A program made the translations under genes and the position numbers. The notes beneath the pieces are model-generated. The model worked only from the letters and a program-made list of their open reading frames with translations. It had not been told where the DNA came from and made no database searches. This document shows, in pieces, positions 9,249 through 16,597 of a DNA stretch of 33,444 bases (its first letter is position 1; the number at the start of each line of letters is the position of its first letter). Where the stretch lies: positions 1-33,444 of the forward strand of contig JAAXKA010000124.1 in the NCBI GenBank assembly GCA_012269555.1. Reading direction: 5' to 3'. The DNA is from Alphaproteobacteria bacterium. GTDB lineage: Bacteria > Pseudomonadota > Alphaproteobacteria > Puniceispirillales > Puniceispirillaceae.

Positions 9249-9926
9249 ATGAATTATAAATCTCAATTACACCATTTTTCATTATCAGCAGCAAGTAGAC
9301 TCATACGACTTCAGCTTGCAGAATATCAATATGATTTTACATTAATTAATCATTTTCCTTGGAAAAGAGACGAGAATTTTCTTGCTATTAACCCCTCTGG
9401 TTCATTGCCGGTTTTTCAATTTAATAATGATATTATTATATCTGGGTCGAGAGCAATTAGTGAATGGATAGAAGAAACAACGGCCACGTCGAGATTGCTT
9501 GCAGGCTCAAGCATGCATCGAGCAGAAATAAGACGTTTGTTAGATTGGTTTGAAGATAAATTTTACTATGAGGTTGGTTTGCCGCTCTTGCATGAGAGGG
9601 TGATTAAGAGATTTGAGAGCGGTTCAGATGCCTCTTCGGAAATCATTCGAACAGCACTTTCGAATGCACAAGTGCATCTTGAATATCTAAATTGGTTAGC
9701 TGACCAAAATAACTGGCTTGTAGGCACACAGCTATCTCTCGCTGATTTTTCCGCAGCTGCTCATATTTCTATAATGGATTATTTTGGTGATATTCAATGG
9801 GATAAATACCCAGCGGCGGCTTCATGGTATATGAAGATTAAATCTCGACCTTGTTTTCGTGCTCTTTTAAGTGACCAGCTTATGGGTGTTACACCCTCTT
9901 CTCATTACGCAGAACTTGATTTCTAG
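9249..9926 (+). CDS. fzlA: GST-fold cell-division protein FzlA (probable)
   Basis: A 225-residue protein with a glutathione S-transferase fold: a thioredoxin-like N-terminal half (1-77, with a NPSGSLPVF strand-turn at 48-56 and a SRAISEW helix start) and an all-helical C-terminal half. Several features fit alphaproteobacterial FzlA better than an enzyme. These are HFPWKR with Trp38, the WFEDKFYYEV helix (100-109), the LVGTQLSLADFSAAAHISIMDY stretch (157-178) and the terminal tail HYAELDF. From established knowledge, FzlA binds FtsZ filaments in Caulobacter, is needed for constriction, and uses its conserved C-terminal tail. These matches are from memory of the family. A plain GST remains possible but less likely. 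The start is an ATG with no strong ribosome site. Confidence 0.75.
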   Translation: MNYKSQLHHFSLSAASRLIRLQLAEYQYDFTLINHFPWKRDENFLAINPSGSLPVFQFNNDIIISGSRAISEWIEETTATSRLLAGSSMHRAEIRRLLDWFEDKFYYEVGLPLLHERVIKRFESGSDASSEIIRTALSNAQVHLEYLNWLADQNNWLVGTQLSLADFSAAAHISIMDYFGDIQWDKYPAAASWYMKIKSRPCFRALLSDQLMGVTPSSHYAELDF

Positions 9927-9946
9927 ATTCTTTTTTGGTCCTATTT

Positions 9947-10723
9947 TTAGGAAGTCAGTTCTTCAAGGCTGTTGATAAGCGAATTTATTTGTTCAGGTTC
10001 TGAGTATCGATGATTAGCTGTTTTATCGAGTTGAATTTTAACATTATTTGAGCATAGCTTTTCTGCTATTTTTAGAGATGTTTGCCACGGAACCTCCTCA
10101 TCAAGTAAACCATGATGTAAAATAGCTCGGCCATAAAATTCAATATTATTCTCTAAAATTAGGTGTTTTTTAGCTTCTTGAATAAGTTGGAAGGGATACT
10201 TTACCTTTGTTTCATTGTAAGGGTTAGGAATTGTTAAAACACCTTGTTTACGGAATTCATTCTTTTGTGATTTATTCAAGGTTTCCCAAATTAGTGACTT
10301 AGTAAAATCAGGTGCTGCTGCTATTCCAATTAGACTATCTATTTTTTCCAGACGATATTTGCAGAGAGACAGCATAAGCCAACCACCAAGAGATGAACCA
10401 ATCAAAATTTGTTTTTTATTAATTATCTTGTCGAAAATATCGCAACTATCTTCGATCCATTGACCTATGGTAGCAGACATTATATCTCCTCCGCTTTGAC
10501 CATGCCCATATAAATCAAATCTAGTAAATTCTATTTTGTTTTGGATTGACCATTCCATAATCGCTTCTGCTTTACTTCCAAACATGTCAGAACCGTGACC
10601 ATGGAGAAATAGTATTCCAATCCTCTCTGTTGAAGGATTTTTAGGTATGTATTGTTGGTAGGCAATTTCATAGCCACGCATCGTTGGTAACATTTTTATA
10701 TCTATCAAATGATTTGCGTTCAT
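9947..10723 (-). CDS. Alpha/beta hydrolase, ABHD10-like serine esterase
   Basis: A cytosolic alpha/beta hydrolase of about 258 residues. Counting from the ATG at 10723, the oxyanion region is LHGHGSD (41-47), the nucleophile elbow is GSSLGGW with Ser111, the acid is Asp208 in LLDEEVPW, and the base is His238 in ANHRYS. This spacing, with the GSSLGGWLML block, the GVLTIP segment and the EEVPWQTS sequence, resembles mitochondrial ABHD10, which removes acyl groups from thiols and hydrolyses acyl glucuronides. The resemblance suggests a bacterial member of that group. The bacterial substrate is unknown. A TTG at 10747 is in frame and would add eight residues. Neither start has a clear Shine-Dalgarno. 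The gene is convergent with fzlA and divergent from the glycosyltransferase. Confidence 0.82.
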   Translation of the reverse strand: MNANHLIDIKMLPTMRGYEIAYQQYIPKNPSTERIGILFLHGHGSDMFGSKAEAIMEWSIQNKIEFTRFDLYGHGQSGGDIMSATIGQWIEDSCDIFDKIINKKQILIGSSLGGWLMLSLCKYRLEKIDSLIGIAAAPDFTKSLIWETLNKSQKNEFRKQGVLTIPNPYNETKVKYPFQLIQEAKKHLILENNIEFYGRAILHHGLLDEEVPWQTSLKIAEKLCSNNVKIQLDKTANHRYSEPEQINSLINSLEELTS

Positions 10724-10869
10724 AATGGATGCTTTTTTATTATACAAATAATTTTGTTTTTAACTTCAGCGTTATTTAATATTCATATTGCCTAAATTAT
10801 TTACTAAGCTTAAAAATATTTCTGTAATTAATGTTATGCAGACTTTAATCATAAGAAATCTATCTTAAT

Positions 10870-12057
10870 ATGTCCAAAAAAACAAACTTGATTAGACCAG
10901 TTATTGCTCAAATAATACCAGCGTTAAATAATGGGGGGGTAGAACGAGGAACTATTGAAACCGCGCAGGCAATTAGTGACATTGGGTGGAATCCTATTGT
11001 AATTAGTTCAGGTGGCATGCTTGAATCCCAGTTGAAACGGGCTGGAGCAAAACATATTACTCTTCCTGTAAATAAAAAAAATCCAGTTTCTTGGCAATTT
11101 ACAAAAAATAAATTACGAAAAATTTTAAAAGGTGAAAATGTAGATATTGTGCATGTTCGCTCAAGAGTTCCTGCGTGGGTAGGTCTTCCTGTTGCAAAAG
11201 TCCTTGATATACCAACTGTTTCGACAATACACGGAAAGTTTGAGGCATATAACTTATTGAAACGAGCATATAATAAACAACTGCTCAAAGCCGATGAAAT
11301 TATTGCAATATCAAAATTCACTAAATCTGTAATTGAGCGTCAGTTTCCTAAATTATTGCCTAATATATCTCTAAATGTAATTCATAGAGGCGTTGACACT
11401 TCAGTATTCAACCCAACTAACGTTACGCAACAACGGATTATTAATGAAGCAGAAAGAATTGGATTACCAGATGATTTGCCTGTAGTTATGTTGCCTGCTC
11501 GTCCTTCGAGCTGGAAAGGACATCTTATCTTGCTACGTGCACTTGCTCGGCTGGAACATTTGCAAGTTGCAATTGTATTATTGGGAGCAGGGGACTTCAA
11601 TACTGGATATGCTGAAATGTTGGAGAAAACATCAGTTGAATTGGGGCTTGGCGCGAATGTAAGAATTACAACTTCATCGAGGGATATGCCAGCTGCTTTA
11701 ATGCTAGCCGATGTTGTTGTAATGCCTTCTATTCATCCAGAACCATTCGGAAGGATTGCGATTGAGGCACAAGCAATGGGAAGGCCAGTTATAGCATTTG
11801 ACCATGGAGGTGCAAGAGAGACTATTTTAGAGGGAAAAACGGGATGGCTTGCAAAGCCAAATGATATTGATAGCTTATCTGAAAATCTTAAGACAGCTTT
11901 AAGTATTTCTAAGTCAAAAAGAAATGAATTATCTAATTTGGCACAATCTAGTGTAAAACGACGATTTAGTGTCAGGAAAATGACCAACTCAACTTTAGAA
12001 ATTTATCGAAAACTTCTTCTCAAAAAGGGTTTTTCTCCACTTGTTTTAGGGAAGTGA
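10870..12057 (+). CDS. Glycosyltransferase, GT4 (group 1) family
   Basis: A GT-B fold glycosyltransferase of 395 residues. The N-terminal acceptor domain starts with the GGVE loop (22-25). The C-terminal nucleotide-sugar domain has Arg211 and Lys216 in the expected phosphate-contact area, and the EX7E motif is Glu291 and Glu299 within EPFGRIAIE. A glycine-rich loop, FDHGGARETI, follows. These are standard for retaining GT4 enzymes using UDP- or GDP-sugars. It probably acts on the cytosolic face of the membrane on an envelope glycolipid or polysaccharide, but donor and acceptor cannot be named. It stands alone, with no other polysaccharide genes nearby, and lies just ahead of thrS on the same strand with a 54-base gap. 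Confidence 0.85.
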   Translation: MSKKTNLIRPVIAQIIPALNNGGVERGTIETAQAISDIGWNPIVISSGGMLESQLKRAGAKHITLPVNKKNPVSWQFTKNKLRKILKGENVDIVHVRSRVPAWVGLPVAKVLDIPTVSTIHGKFEAYNLLKRAYNKQLLKADEIIAISKFTKSVIERQFPKLLPNISLNVIHRGVDTSVFNPTNVTQQRIINEAERIGLPDDLPVVMLPARPSSWKGHLILLRALARLEHLQVAIVLLGAGDFNTGYAEMLEKTSVELGLGANVRITTSSRDMPAALMLADVVVMPSIHPEPFGRIAIEAQAMGRPVIAFDHGGARETILEGKTGWLAKPNDIDSLSENLKTALSISKSKRNELSNLAQSSVKRRFSVRKMTNSTLEIYRKLLLKKGFSPLVLGK

Positions 12058-12111
12058 ACAAGTTAAATTCTCGTAAGTATTTTTTAGTCTTGGTAAAGGG
12101 AAAAAAATTTG

Positions 12112-14043
12112 ATGCTAAAAATAGCTCTACCAGATGGGTCTGAGCGGCACTACAATGCTCCAGTAACAGCGGCTCAAATTGCAGCTGACATTGGTTCGGG
12201 CCTCGCAAAAGCAGCTATTGCCGCTGAAGTAAATGGTGAAAATTGGGATATAAACAGAGTCATTAATGTAGATAGTGAAATCCGTTTAATTACTTTTAAA
12301 GATGATTATTCTCTCGAGCTGATTAGACATGATTGCGCCCACATTTTAGCAGAGGCTGTTTTGGAGCTATTTCCTGAAACACAAGTTACTATAGGGCCTG
12401 CGATAGAAACCGGTTTTTATTATGATTTTTATAGAAAAAGTCCTTTCAGCACTGATGATTTAGCAACTATAGAGCAGAGAATGCATGAAATAGTGGACCG
12501 CGACGAAGAAATCACTCGTGGTGAATGGAGCAGAGAAGAAGCAATCCGGTTTTACAAAGATCGTAATGAGCCTTTCAAAATTGAATTAGTAGATGCAATC
12601 CCTGAAAAAGAAACAGTCAGTTACTACCAGCAAGGAAATTTTATTGACCTCTGTAGAGGTCCACATATGGTCTCCACAAAAAAAGTTGGCCATGCATTTA
12701 AGCTAATGAAAGTAGCTGGGGCTTATTGGCGCGGGGACTCTAACAATCCAATGCTACAGAGAATTTACGGTACTGCGTTTGCAAGTCAAGCGGACCTTCA
12801 AGCCTATTTGAATATGTTGGAAGAGGCTGAAAAAAGAGACCATAGAAAATTAGGTAAAGCGCTAAATTTATTTCATATGCAGGAAGAAGCCACAGGTTCG
12901 ATTTTTTGGCATCCAAATGGTTGGACACTTTATCGTGAGATAGAAAATTATATTAGAAGACGACTTGCGGCTGAGAATTATAAGGAAGTTAAAACCCCTC
13001 AAATGATAGATAGAAGCTTATGGGAAGCATCTGGACATTGGGAAAAATTTGGTGAGAATATGTTCACCGCCAATACACAAGAAGACAAAACCTTGGCACT
13101 AAAACCAATGAATTGTCCTGGGCATGTGCAAATTTATCGACAGGGTGTAAAATCCTATCGTGATTTACCTCTTCGTATGTCAGAATTTGGTTCGTGTCAC
13201 AGAAATGAGCCATCTGGTGCCTTGCATGGTATTATGAGAGTAAGAGCTTTTACTCAGGATGATGCACATATTTTTTGCACGGAGGAGCAAATTAATTCAG
13301 AATCCGTCGCTTTTTGTAATTTGTTGAAGGATATTTATAAGGATTTCGGATTTTCAAACATAAGAGTAAAATTTTCGGATCGTCCCGAAGTTCGAGCCGG
13401 TGATGATGCGACATGGGATAAAGCAGAACAAGCTCTCACTTCAGCAACTAAGGCTGCGGGTATAGAAACTTCCTCAAATCCTGGAGAGGGTGCATTCTAT
13501 GGCCCCAAATTGGAATTTGTGTTAACTGATGCTATTGGTCGTGATTGGCAATGTGGAACGTTGCAAGTTGATTTTATTTTACCAGAAAGACTTGATGCAG
13601 AATATGTTGACGAGGACGGCCTCCGGAAACGTCCTGTGATGTTACATCGTGCTATTTTAGGATCGCTAGAGAGATGGATTGGAATTTTAATTGAACAGTA
13701 TTCTGGAAAAATGCCTGCATGGTTATCGCCTGTCCAAGTTGTTATCGCTCCAATCACTGAGACGACGAATGATTATGCAAAATTTATTTATCAATTATTA
13801 AAAGATTCCGGATTGAGGGTGGATATCGACCTTAGAAACGAGAAAATCGGCTATAAGATCAGAGAACATAGCACTTCAAAGGTTCCTTTTATTCTTGCCG
13901 TTGGTGCTCGAGAGGAGGAAGCTAAAACTGTCGCATTGCGTCAATTAGGGTCGCAAAACCAAGAGGTTATGACACTTGATAAGGTTTCTTCATTTCTTCA
14001 ATCACAATGTATGCCACCTGATTTATTAAATAATATTAAATAA
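12112..14043 (+). CDS. thrS: Threonine--tRNA ligase
   Basis: A class II aminoacyl-tRNA synthetase that charges tRNA-Thr and edits mischarged Ser-tRNA. At 643 residues it is full length. Order of domains: an N-terminal TGS domain (about 1-60), the editing domain with HDCAH near residue 71, the class II catalytic core, and a C-terminal anticodon-binding domain (about 540-640). The zinc ligands are Cys335 (NCPGH), His386 (DDAHIF) and His512 (VMLHRA), one residue off the E. coli numbering. An AAAGGG ribosome site at 12095-12100 precedes the start. I prefer the ATG at 12112, though a TTG directly before it (12109) sits at a more usual spacing. No threonyl-tRNA-like operator was recognised in the short 54-base leader. 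Confidence 0.97.
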   Translation: MLKIALPDGSERHYNAPVTAAQIAADIGSGLAKAAIAAEVNGENWDINRVINVDSEIRLITFKDDYSLELIRHDCAHILAEAVLELFPETQVTIGPAIETGFYYDFYRKSPFSTDDLATIEQRMHEIVDRDEEITRGEWSREEAIRFYKDRNEPFKIELVDAIPEKETVSYYQQGNFIDLCRGPHMVSTKKVGHAFKLMKVAGAYWRGDSNNPMLQRIYGTAFASQADLQAYLNMLEEAEKRDHRKLGKALNLFHMQEEATGSIFWHPNGWTLYREIENYIRRRLAAENYKEVKTPQMIDRSLWEASGHWEKFGENMFTANTQEDKTLALKPMNCPGHVQIYRQGVKSYRDLPLRMSEFGSCHRNEPSGALHGIMRVRAFTQDDAHIFCTEEQINSESVAFCNLLKDIYKDFGFSNIRVKFSDRPEVRAGDDATWDKAEQALTSATKAAGIETSSNPGEGAFYGPKLEFVLTDAIGRDWQCGTLQVDFILPERLDAEYVDEDGLRKRPVMLHRAILGSLERWIGILIEQYSGKMPAWLSPVQVVIAPITETTNDYAKFIYQLLKDSGLRVDIDLRNEKIGYKIREHSTSKVPFILAVGAREEEAKTVALRQLGSQNQEVMTLDKVSSFLQSQCMPPDLLNNIK

Positions 14044-14149
14044 GAAAAATCGCTTACTTGCAATCTAATACATTTCAACGTATGACTTAACAATTAGAGC
14101 CTAGTTAATATAATTAGTGTTAACAGGTTGAAAACTATCGATAACTATT

Positions 14150-14698
14150 ATGGAGAATTCAATAGTACGTACAAGACAAGAAATGCCATCTTCATCAGAT
14201 GGTCCGCGAATAAATGAAATGATTAATTCTCGGTCCGTTAGATGTATTGATCCAGATGGTGAACAACTTGGAATATTATCCATCGATGAAGCAATGAATA
14301 AAGCTGAAGAACTAGGGCTTGATCTAGTTGAACTCCAGCCAAACGCCGACCCTCCCGTTTGTAAAATACTTGATTATGGTAAACATAAATACCAAGCTCA
14401 AAAACGTGCTAACGAAGCGCGAAAAAAACAAAAAATAATAGAAGTTAAGGAAATCAAGCTAAGGCCCAATATCGACCAGCATGATTATCAAGTAAAAATG
14501 AAAGCCGTCCGAAAATTTATTGATGGAGGCGATAAGGTAAAAATCACATTGAGGTTTAGGGGCCGTGAAATGGCTCATGTCGAACTTGGAACAGATTTGT
14601 TGTCTCGCGTTCAGGAAGATATAGATGATTTTGCAAAAATAGAGTCTATGCCAAAGATGGAAGGTCGACAAATGACAATGATACTTGCTCCCAAGTAA
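14150..14698 (+). CDS. infC: Translation initiation factor IF-3
   Basis: IF-3 binds the 30S subunit, prevents premature 50S joining and checks start-codon pairing. The 182-residue protein has the N-terminal domain with the PRINEMI opening (19-25) and [20 protein letters not shown] (58-77). A lysine-rich linker follows (about 78-98), then the C-terminal domain with [13 protein letters not shown] (130-142), ending in MILAPK. Length is normal. The ATG at 14150 has no good Shine-Dalgarno, and an in-frame ATT codon stands directly before it. A second ATG at 14183 would shorten the protein by 11 residues. Poor or rare infC starts are known to allow IF-3 autoregulation in enterobacteria. Whether that applies here is inference. 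It lies 106 bases after thrS, as in many bacteria. Confidence 0.96.
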   Translation: MENSIVRTRQEMPSSSDGPRINEMINSRSVRCIDPDGEQLGILSIDEAMNKAEELGLDLVELQPNADPPVCKILDYGKHKYQAQKRANEARKKQKIIEVKEIKLRPNIDQHDYQVKMKAVRKFIDGGDKVKITLRFRGREMAHVELGTDLLSRVQEDIDDFAKIESMPKMEGRQMTMILAPK

Positions 14699-14794
14699 CG
14701 ATTTTTCCGTTAAGCTCTTTTCAGCTAATCTCTTAATCTGAAGGTTTACTTCTTTTATAGAGGAATATCCTGCTAAAAGACTGTTAAATTATTA

Positions 14795-14823
14795 TTGCTT
14801 TTATCGTGCTCAGCTAGTATAAA
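14795..14823 (+). promoter_or_regulatory. Sigma-70-type promoter candidate for rpmI-rplT-pheST
   Basis: TTGCTT (14795-14800) is followed by a 17-base spacer and TATAAA (14818-14823), matching the sigma-70 consensus at 4 of 6 and 5 of 6 positions with ideal spacing. It lies in the 211-base gap between infC and rpmI, leaving a leader of roughly 80 bases before the rpmI start. It would separate transcription of the L35/L20 and PheST genes from thrS-infC. Confidence 0.55.
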
Positions 14824-14861
14824 ACGCGGAATTGTAAGTCGAGTATAGGCCATGAAAGGGC

Positions 14862-14884
14862 ATGCCTTGCCGGCATTAATTTTT
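14862..14884 (+). other. Leader hairpin upstream of rpmI
   Basis: ATGCC (14862-14866) and GGCAT (14872-14876) can form a 5-bp stem with a TTGCC loop, followed by TAAT and a T-run ending at 14884, about 25 bases before the rpmI start. It lies inside the predicted leader. It is short for a terminator and could instead be part of a leader structure through which L20 represses its own operon, as known in other bacteria. That link is inference. Confidence 0.3.
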
Positions 14885-14909
14885 GTAAATAATAAGAAAT
14901 GAGGATAAA

Positions 14910-15107
14910 ATGCCCAAACTAAAAACGAAGAGTGGTGCAAAAAAGCGGTTCTCTCTTACAGCTAAAGGAAAAGTTCGCGGGTCAGCGGCTTTCCTAAGCC
15001 ATAATTTACGAAGGCGTTCTCAAAAAATGAAAAGACAAGCTCGGGGAACGATGATACTACATCCCGCCGATGCGAAGATAGTTAAGGGATTTCTTCCCTA
15101 CGCCTAA
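14910..15107 (+). CDS. rpmI: 50S ribosomal protein L35
   Basis: Small basic ribosomal protein of 65 residues, the usual length. It opens with MPKLKTKSGAKKRF and carries the conserved HNLRRRSQKMKRQARG segment (31-46), then the HPADAKIVKGFLPY end. It binds the large subunit rRNA. The start has a GAGG ribosome site six bases upstream. It begins the rpmI-rplT pair, with 23 bases to rplT. Confidence 0.97.
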   Translation: MPKLKTKSGAKKRFSLTAKGKVRGSAAFLSHNLRRRSQKMKRQARGTMILHPADAKIVKGFLPYA

Positions 15108-15130
15108 ATTAGCTAAATAGGAGAAGTGCA

Positions 15131-15487
15131 ATGGCTCGTGTGAGTAGAGGTACGACGACACATGCTCGTCATCGTAAAGTAATTAAGGCCGCCAAAGGTT
15201 ATTATGGTCGCCGCAAAAACACATTTAAGGTTGCAAAGCAAGCAGTTGATAAAGCTAGGCAATATGCATATCGCGATAGACGAGTACGTAAACGCGAATT
15301 CAGGGCATTATGGATACAAAGGATAAATGCAGCGGCACGGTTGCATGGGGTTACCTACTCAACGCTTATGGGTGGTCTCATAAAAGCAGGTGTTGAGGTA
15401 GACAGGAAGATGCTTGCTGATTTGGCAGTTCATGAGCCCACAGCATTTGCGGAATTAGTTGCGATATCACAGAAAGCTGCAAGTTAG
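15131..15487 (+). CDS. rplT: 50S ribosomal protein L20
   Basis: L20 binds 23S rRNA early in 50S assembly and in several bacteria represses its own rpmI-rplT message. The 118-residue sequence is canonical: [16 protein letters not shown], the [20 protein letters not shown] stretch (19-38), [20 protein letters not shown] (46-65) and [13 protein letters not shown] near the end. A strong AGGAG ribosome site lies just upstream of the ATG at 15131. pheS follows after a short gap. Confidence 0.98.
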   Translation: MARVSRGTTTHARHRKVIKAAKGYYGRRKNTFKVAKQAVDKARQYAYRDRRVRKREFRALWIQRINAAARLHGVTYSTLMGGLIKAGVEVDRKMLADLAVHEPTAFAELVAISQKAAS

Positions 15488-15510
15488 TAGGATTGGCTCC
15501 TGATAGTATC

Positions 15511-16584
15511 ATGGCAGATATAAATTATCTAAAGGAAAAATTTCTTAGTGATATAAGTCAAGCAAGTGATTTAGAACAGCTCAATGAAGTTAAAATAGCA
15601 GCTTTGGGCAAGAAAGGTGCAATATCCGAAGAGCTTTCCAAACTTGGTAAGATGGATGCTGATGCACGAAGAGAGGCGGGTCAAATTATTAATTCTGTAA
15701 AGCAGGATTTAAATTTCGCGCTAACTGAGAGACATGCGACTTTAGCGAAGGAGGCATTAGAAAAAAAACTGGAAACTGAGAAAATCGATGTGTCATTACC
15801 TTCAAGACCCTCAGTGCATGCCAAAATACACCCTCTTTCTAGAACAATGGAAGAAATTTCTGCGATTTTCTCTGATATGGGTTTTGTTATTGCTGAGGGT
15901 CCTGAAATAGAGACTGACGAACATAATTTTACGGCACTTAATATACCTCCTGAACATCCTGCAAGACAAGAACATGATACTTTTTATTTAAAACCTGATG
16001 AGTCAGGTGAGCGACCCGTGCTTAGAACGCATACATCACCTGTTCAAATAAGAACAATGCGTTCTAAAGAACCTCCAATTAGAATCATTGTCCCTGGTCG
16101 GACTTACCGGTCAGATCATGATGCAACCCATTCCCCAATGTTTCATCAATGCGAAGGATTAGTGATTGGGCCAAATATCCATATGGGACATCTGAAGGCG
16201 ACATTAATTGATTTCTGTCGAAGCTTTTTTGGAGTAGTGGAATTGCCGGTCAGATTTCGCCCAAGCTATTTTCCGTTTACAGAACCCTCAGCAGAGGTGG
16301 ATATAGGATGTAGTAGAGAGGATGGTGGGTTAAAGATTGGAGCAGGTGATGATTGGCTAGAGATTCTTGGAAGTGGAATGGTTAATCCTCGTGTGCTCGA
16401 AAATTGTGGGTATGACCCCTCCACTACTCAGGGCTTTGCATTTGGGATGGGTATTGAAAGGCTTGCGATGCTGAAATACGGTATACCTGACTTACGTACT
16501 TTTTATGACTCGGATTTGCGGTGGTTGCATCATTATGGTTTCATGCCTCATGATGTGGCAGGTTTACACACAGGTATAGTGTAG
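15511..16584 (+). CDS. pheS: Phenylalanine--tRNA ligase alpha subunit
   Basis: Catalytic subunit of the alpha2-beta2 enzyme that charges tRNA-Phe. The N-terminal coiled-coil region (about 1-100) is followed by the class II core. Visible hallmarks are the GPEIETDEHNFTALNIP segment, the HTSPVQIRTM block, motif 2 around RIIVPGRTYRSDHDATHSPMFHQ, and motif 3 GFAFGMGIERLAMLKYGI near the end. I take the ATG at 15511 (357 residues). An in-frame TTG at 15493, six bases after the rplT stop, would add six residues with poor Shine-Dalgarno spacing. No strong ribosome site precedes the ATG, so translation may be coupled to rplT. pheT begins 13 bases after the stop. Confidence 0.97.
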   Translation: MADINYLKEKFLSDISQASDLEQLNEVKIAALGKKGAISEELSKLGKMDADARREAGQIINSVKQDLNFALTERHATLAKEALEKKLETEKIDVSLPSRPSVHAKIHPLSRTMEEISAIFSDMGFVIAEGPEIETDEHNFTALNIPPEHPARQEHDTFYLKPDESGERPVLRTHTSPVQIRTMRSKEPPIRIIVPGRTYRSDHDATHSPMFHQCEGLVIGPNIHMGHLKATLIDFCRSFFGVVELPVRFRPSYFPFTEPSAEVDIGCSREDGGLKIGAGDDWLEILGSGMVNPRVLENCGYDPSTTQGFAFGMGIERLAMLKYGIPDLRTFYDSDLRWLHHYGFMPHDVAGLHTGIV

Positions 16585-16597
16585 GGGGAGTGACCAA

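Noticed and set aside
9939-9952. TCCTA-TTTT-TAGGA hairpin after fzlA as a terminator
   Set aside because: The stem is five bases, there is no T-run after it in either direction, and it overlaps the end of the hydrolase gene.
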